Of a DNA stretch of 27,598 nt, positions 16,900-27,598 are shown one piece after another (the first letter of the stretch is position 1; the number at the start of each line of letters is the position of its first letter). The notes beneath the pieces are model-generated. The model saw only the letters and a program-made list of their open reading frames with translations, searched no databases and was not told the origin of the DNA. The DNA comes from Saccoglossus kowalevskii (lineage: Eukaryota; Hemichordata; Enteropneusta; Harrimaniidae). Made by a program: the position numbers and the translations under genes. The stretch covers positions 63,334 through 90,931 of the forward strand of contig NW_003122919.1 in NCBI RefSeq assembly GCF_000003605.2. Direction: 5' to 3'.

Positions 16900-17250
16900 C
16901 TTAATTCGGCCATCTTTGATCTGATTATGAAACACGCTGATATGTATGATGTATGTGCCAAATATGAATGAAAATGGTACACAAATTGTGGAAATATAGT
17001 AGTCAGGCCAAAAAGTCAGATGGCTGTCAATCGGCCATCCTTGATCAGATTTTGAAACAACTTGTCTTGGACATGCATCCTAACATGTATAAAGTACATG
17101 TATGTGCCAAATTTGAATAAAAACTTACAGAACACGTCCAAGATACCGCATAAAAAAAACAAGATGCCTGCCAGTCGACCATCTTTGATCCAATTGCGAA
17201 ATAAATCGCCATGGACATGTAACCTAATATGTATAATCTATATGGTTGGA
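16900..17250. repeat. Diverged array of GGCCATC-type repeats
   Basis: Three degenerate units share a CGGCCATC-TTTGATC-x-GATT-x-GAAA core (about 16908, 17033 and 17178), followed by ACATG and TATGTGCCAAAT words. The spacing is about 125-145 bp. Related units lie at 23611-24110 in a gene B intron. Confidence 0.55.
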
Positions 17251-17279
17251 TGGTTAAGGTCCTGAATGTATACATTTTC

Positions 17280-18365
17280 TTATTATTGATTCATTACATT
17301 TCAGACTGGCCATGTTATCCAAATTGACAAGAGAACGAGAGCGAGATTTTGTTCCTGCCAAATTATTGCATATACTTCCATGTATCAATGGGCATTGTGA
17401 AATTCTTTTGGAGGGGAAGAAACCTGAAAACAACTGATTTTGACATGTGAATACAGAAATATGTTAAGAATATTTCATAACGATATGTATTCCATATGCA
17501 CACCAATAATGATTTTCATAATATCAATTACACATAAATATTATAAACAAAACATAATTATATTCTCAATATGATTGAGTTTCGTGTGTTTAGAAATATG
17601 ACTGAAAGCAGCTGAATGAAATTACAAAATGTGTATGAACAATAACTTCAATAAATGTGATTTTACTTCGTAAAAATGCTGCATTTCACAATACCTAAAA
17701 AGAAAAGTCTAACCGTAACTGTGAGTGTCATTGAGCATCACTGATGGATATCAGATGCTATCAGAACTTTAATTTAAGTAGATTTTCAGGACTACATAGG
17801 ACAGAAATTGTAACTTGTTTATAAACACATGTAATCAAAAATAAAAATTCATTTTTCACAACAATAACCCAGTAGTACGTGTCTACAATATGGATGATAA
17901 GGTAACTACAAAATGATATAAAAAAGCTGGTCAATCATTTCCCAGCAAAAACATTAGGTTACAATCTGGCAATGTAACATACTCCATAAGACAGACATTT
18001 GAGCTGTTTACTGAATTAAAAATTGCTGTATTATTATATATTTCTCAACACAGATGTAAGCAAGTTTTAATTGTTGGTTTACAACATTGTACTAGATTCA
18101 CTTTAGTGTCTGAACTTTGAATTGTAAACTTCCCATAACAGTTGTAACCTCAGATAAAAATTTACCTTTTGTACTGAACAATTTAAAACAAAGATCTCAA
18201 GGAAACTTTTACAACATTATAATCTGTCTTTTGATAATTCACAAACTCTTGTCAAGGTGAAATAGATACATGGGTCTTCACAACCAAGCAGCATGTGTAT
18301 TTGTTCCTCCTATCATAAGTTGCATAGACATAATTATCAATCAGTGGGACTCACACAGAATAGAC
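17280..18365. other. Region downstream of gene B, probably containing its 3' UTR
   Basis: About 1.1 kb with no recognised gene. The part next to the gene B stop (18366) should be its 3' UTR on the minus strand. ATTAAA hexamers on the minus strand at 18066-18071 and 17768-17773 are candidate polyadenylation signals. Nothing distinguishes between them. Confidence 0.4.
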
Positions 18366-26365
<8,000 letters not shown>

Positions 26366-26595
26366 CTGTGGATGATAATATGAAAATTACTATTAGATAA
26401 AACATATTTATGTATAAAATGAGTCAATATCTCACTATGAAAATAATTGAGGTAGCAACAGAAGAACACTGAGTTGAAAATTGATCTTACTAAACATGCT
26501 ACTATAACAACATTTACATCATCTGAGATGCAATTAGGGTAATGCATATTCCGTACCAATTAATGTTTGTGTAAGGGATTACCTGACAGCAAATT
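26366..26595. other. Gene B intron upstream of exon 7'
   Basis: AT-rich intronic DNA. I looked for the first half of CTLD2 (gene A exon 6 equivalent) on the minus strand here and further upstream to 27598 and did not find it. Confidence 0.5.
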
Positions 26596-26795
26596 TAATT
26601 CTTTAATTTTAATGATGATTTTTGTCTTTTTCGGTAAAAAGTGATATTTTCAACTTCTTGTTGAATATAGGTACTAAATGTGAACCTCTCTCAGATTTGT
26701 ACATATCGTGATGATATCTTTAATTCTTTAATTTTAATGATTATTTTTGTCTTTTTTGATAAAAAGTGATATTTTTGACTTCTTGTTGAAAACTG
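26596..26795. repeat. 125-bp offset direct repeat upstream of the RT element
   Basis: TAATTCTTTAATTTTAATGA and the following 50 bp (TTTTTGTCTTTTT...AAAAAGTGATATTTT...ACTTCTTGTTGAA) occur at 26596 and again at 26721. About 75 bp of the second unit is present. The repeat directly precedes the reverse-transcriptase element and might be part of it. Confidence 0.7.
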
Positions 26796-26876
26796 TAAGT
26801 CTGATTGCTTTGCTATTATATATATATTCCTAAGTACGCTCCTTGTATATACTCGTCGAGCACTCTACGATTATCC

Positions 26877-27598
26877 GACATGGAAGAATTAAATCTTGGC
26901 TACTCCACGAAGAACATACCAATACCTACCCAGAAAGATTATCTACACCGCCTTATAGAGAAAACAGCACACTTCATACGAAGAATGCGATGGAAAGCTT
27001 ACTTCTTCCTACACCCGAACAAGGCCTCAACCACCAAGCAGAACTACGGCTTCAATTCAACAAAAAACCCTCCACCCATAGACGAACTAAAAGAATTCAA
27101 GGATGGCATGATTAACATTATCAGATCCACCAAGTTTAAACCAGCGAGTAGTAATTTTCTCAATGATCTCAACAGCGACGTCAAACGCATACAAAACAGC
27201 AGCACATTGACTGTACCGGCCGACAAAACAACAAACTTCTACAAGATGGACCCAACAACGTACAGCAAACTACTGGAGAAAAACATAACTAAGTCTTACA
27301 AAAAAACACAGAAGATACGGCTAGAAAAATTAGACAAGAAGACAAGAATATTGCAGTGAAATTAGACATCGATGACCGCGTTGACGTCACCGCAAATAGG
27401 CTTTCATCACCCTGAAAGACCACAAACCAAACTTTGCAAATAATCCTGCGTGCAGATTGATCAACCCTACCAAACCAGAAATTGACAAAGTAAGTAAACA
27501 AATTTTAGACAGGATCAATAAGAAAATTATTACAGAAACAAGAGCAATGGAAAAACACCGCATCTGTAATAGAATGGTTCAACAAAATCGAACACAAT
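26877..27598 (+). mobile_element. Frameshifted reverse-transcriptase element, possibly Penelope-like
   Basis: An open frame (26805-27359; Met at 26880) reads LGYSTKNIPIPTQKDYLHRL, then FIRRMRWKAYFFLHP, YGFNSTKNPPP and VPADKTTNFYKM. It continues in other frames as [23 protein letters not shown] and [12 protein letters not shown] (about 27393-27520), then [15 protein letters not shown]. The K-D-H-K ... C-R-L-I-N-P block looks like reverse-transcriptase fingers motifs. The whole series is familiar from an invertebrate RT family that I associate with Penelope-like elements; this is from memory. At least two or three single-base shifts break it. It runs off the window end, and the catalytic palm lies outside. 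It probably sits in an intron of gene B, antisense to it. Confidence 0.65.

Overview
The window is AT-rich animal genomic DNA with short exons, GT-AG introns, microsatellites and decayed retroelements. It is eukaryotic and metazoan. Two multi-C-type-lectin-domain (CTLD) membrane receptor genes, a LINE relic and a second reverse-transcriptase element together suggest a marine invertebrate. An invertebrate deuterostome such as an acorn worm is my guess, at low confidence.

Both genes lie on the minus strand, head to tail. Gene A (11334 down to 40) appears complete. It has a TATA box, a signal-peptide exon, 15 exons carrying five CTLDs and a stalk, and a last exon with a transmembrane helix and a tyrosine-bearing tail. 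I placed 17 coding exons by hand. All phases agree, and the lengths sum to 2,493 bp, or 830 residues plus stop. Gene B (26365 down to 18366) is its paralogue. Eleven exons matching A's exons 7-17 are present with the same phases (1,890 bp, 630 codons including stop). Its 5' part is not in the window.

The protein plan recalls mannose-receptor-family lectins, but A has five CTLDs and no visible ricin-B or fibronectin-II module. The CTLDs have specialised. CTLD1 (A only) has lost the calcium/sugar residues. CTLD2 has the full EPN/E/WND set. CTLD3 has EPN and WND. CTLD4 has a degraded WND (WID or WDD). CTLD5 has EPS or EPS-like plus WND. Both tails keep three aligned tyrosines, and B ends in an ITSM-like T-x-Y-x-x-V. 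A sugar-recognising endocytic or signalling receptor is the likely role; this is inference.

Between the genes (11.4-18.4 kb) lie a broken retroelement-like coding relic (12.7-13.2 kb), a dead LINE on the plus strand (14.1-16.7 kb) and a diverged repeat array (16.9-17.2 kb). The LINE contains two separate local tandem duplications and a 501-bp TTAA-flanked inverted-repeat insertion. Upstream of B's first visible exon, 26.9 kb to the window end holds a frameshifted reverse-transcriptase element, possibly Penelope-like. Introns carry several tandem repeats and hairpins. The most notable is a 31-bp tandem triplication of the 3' splice site of a B exon.
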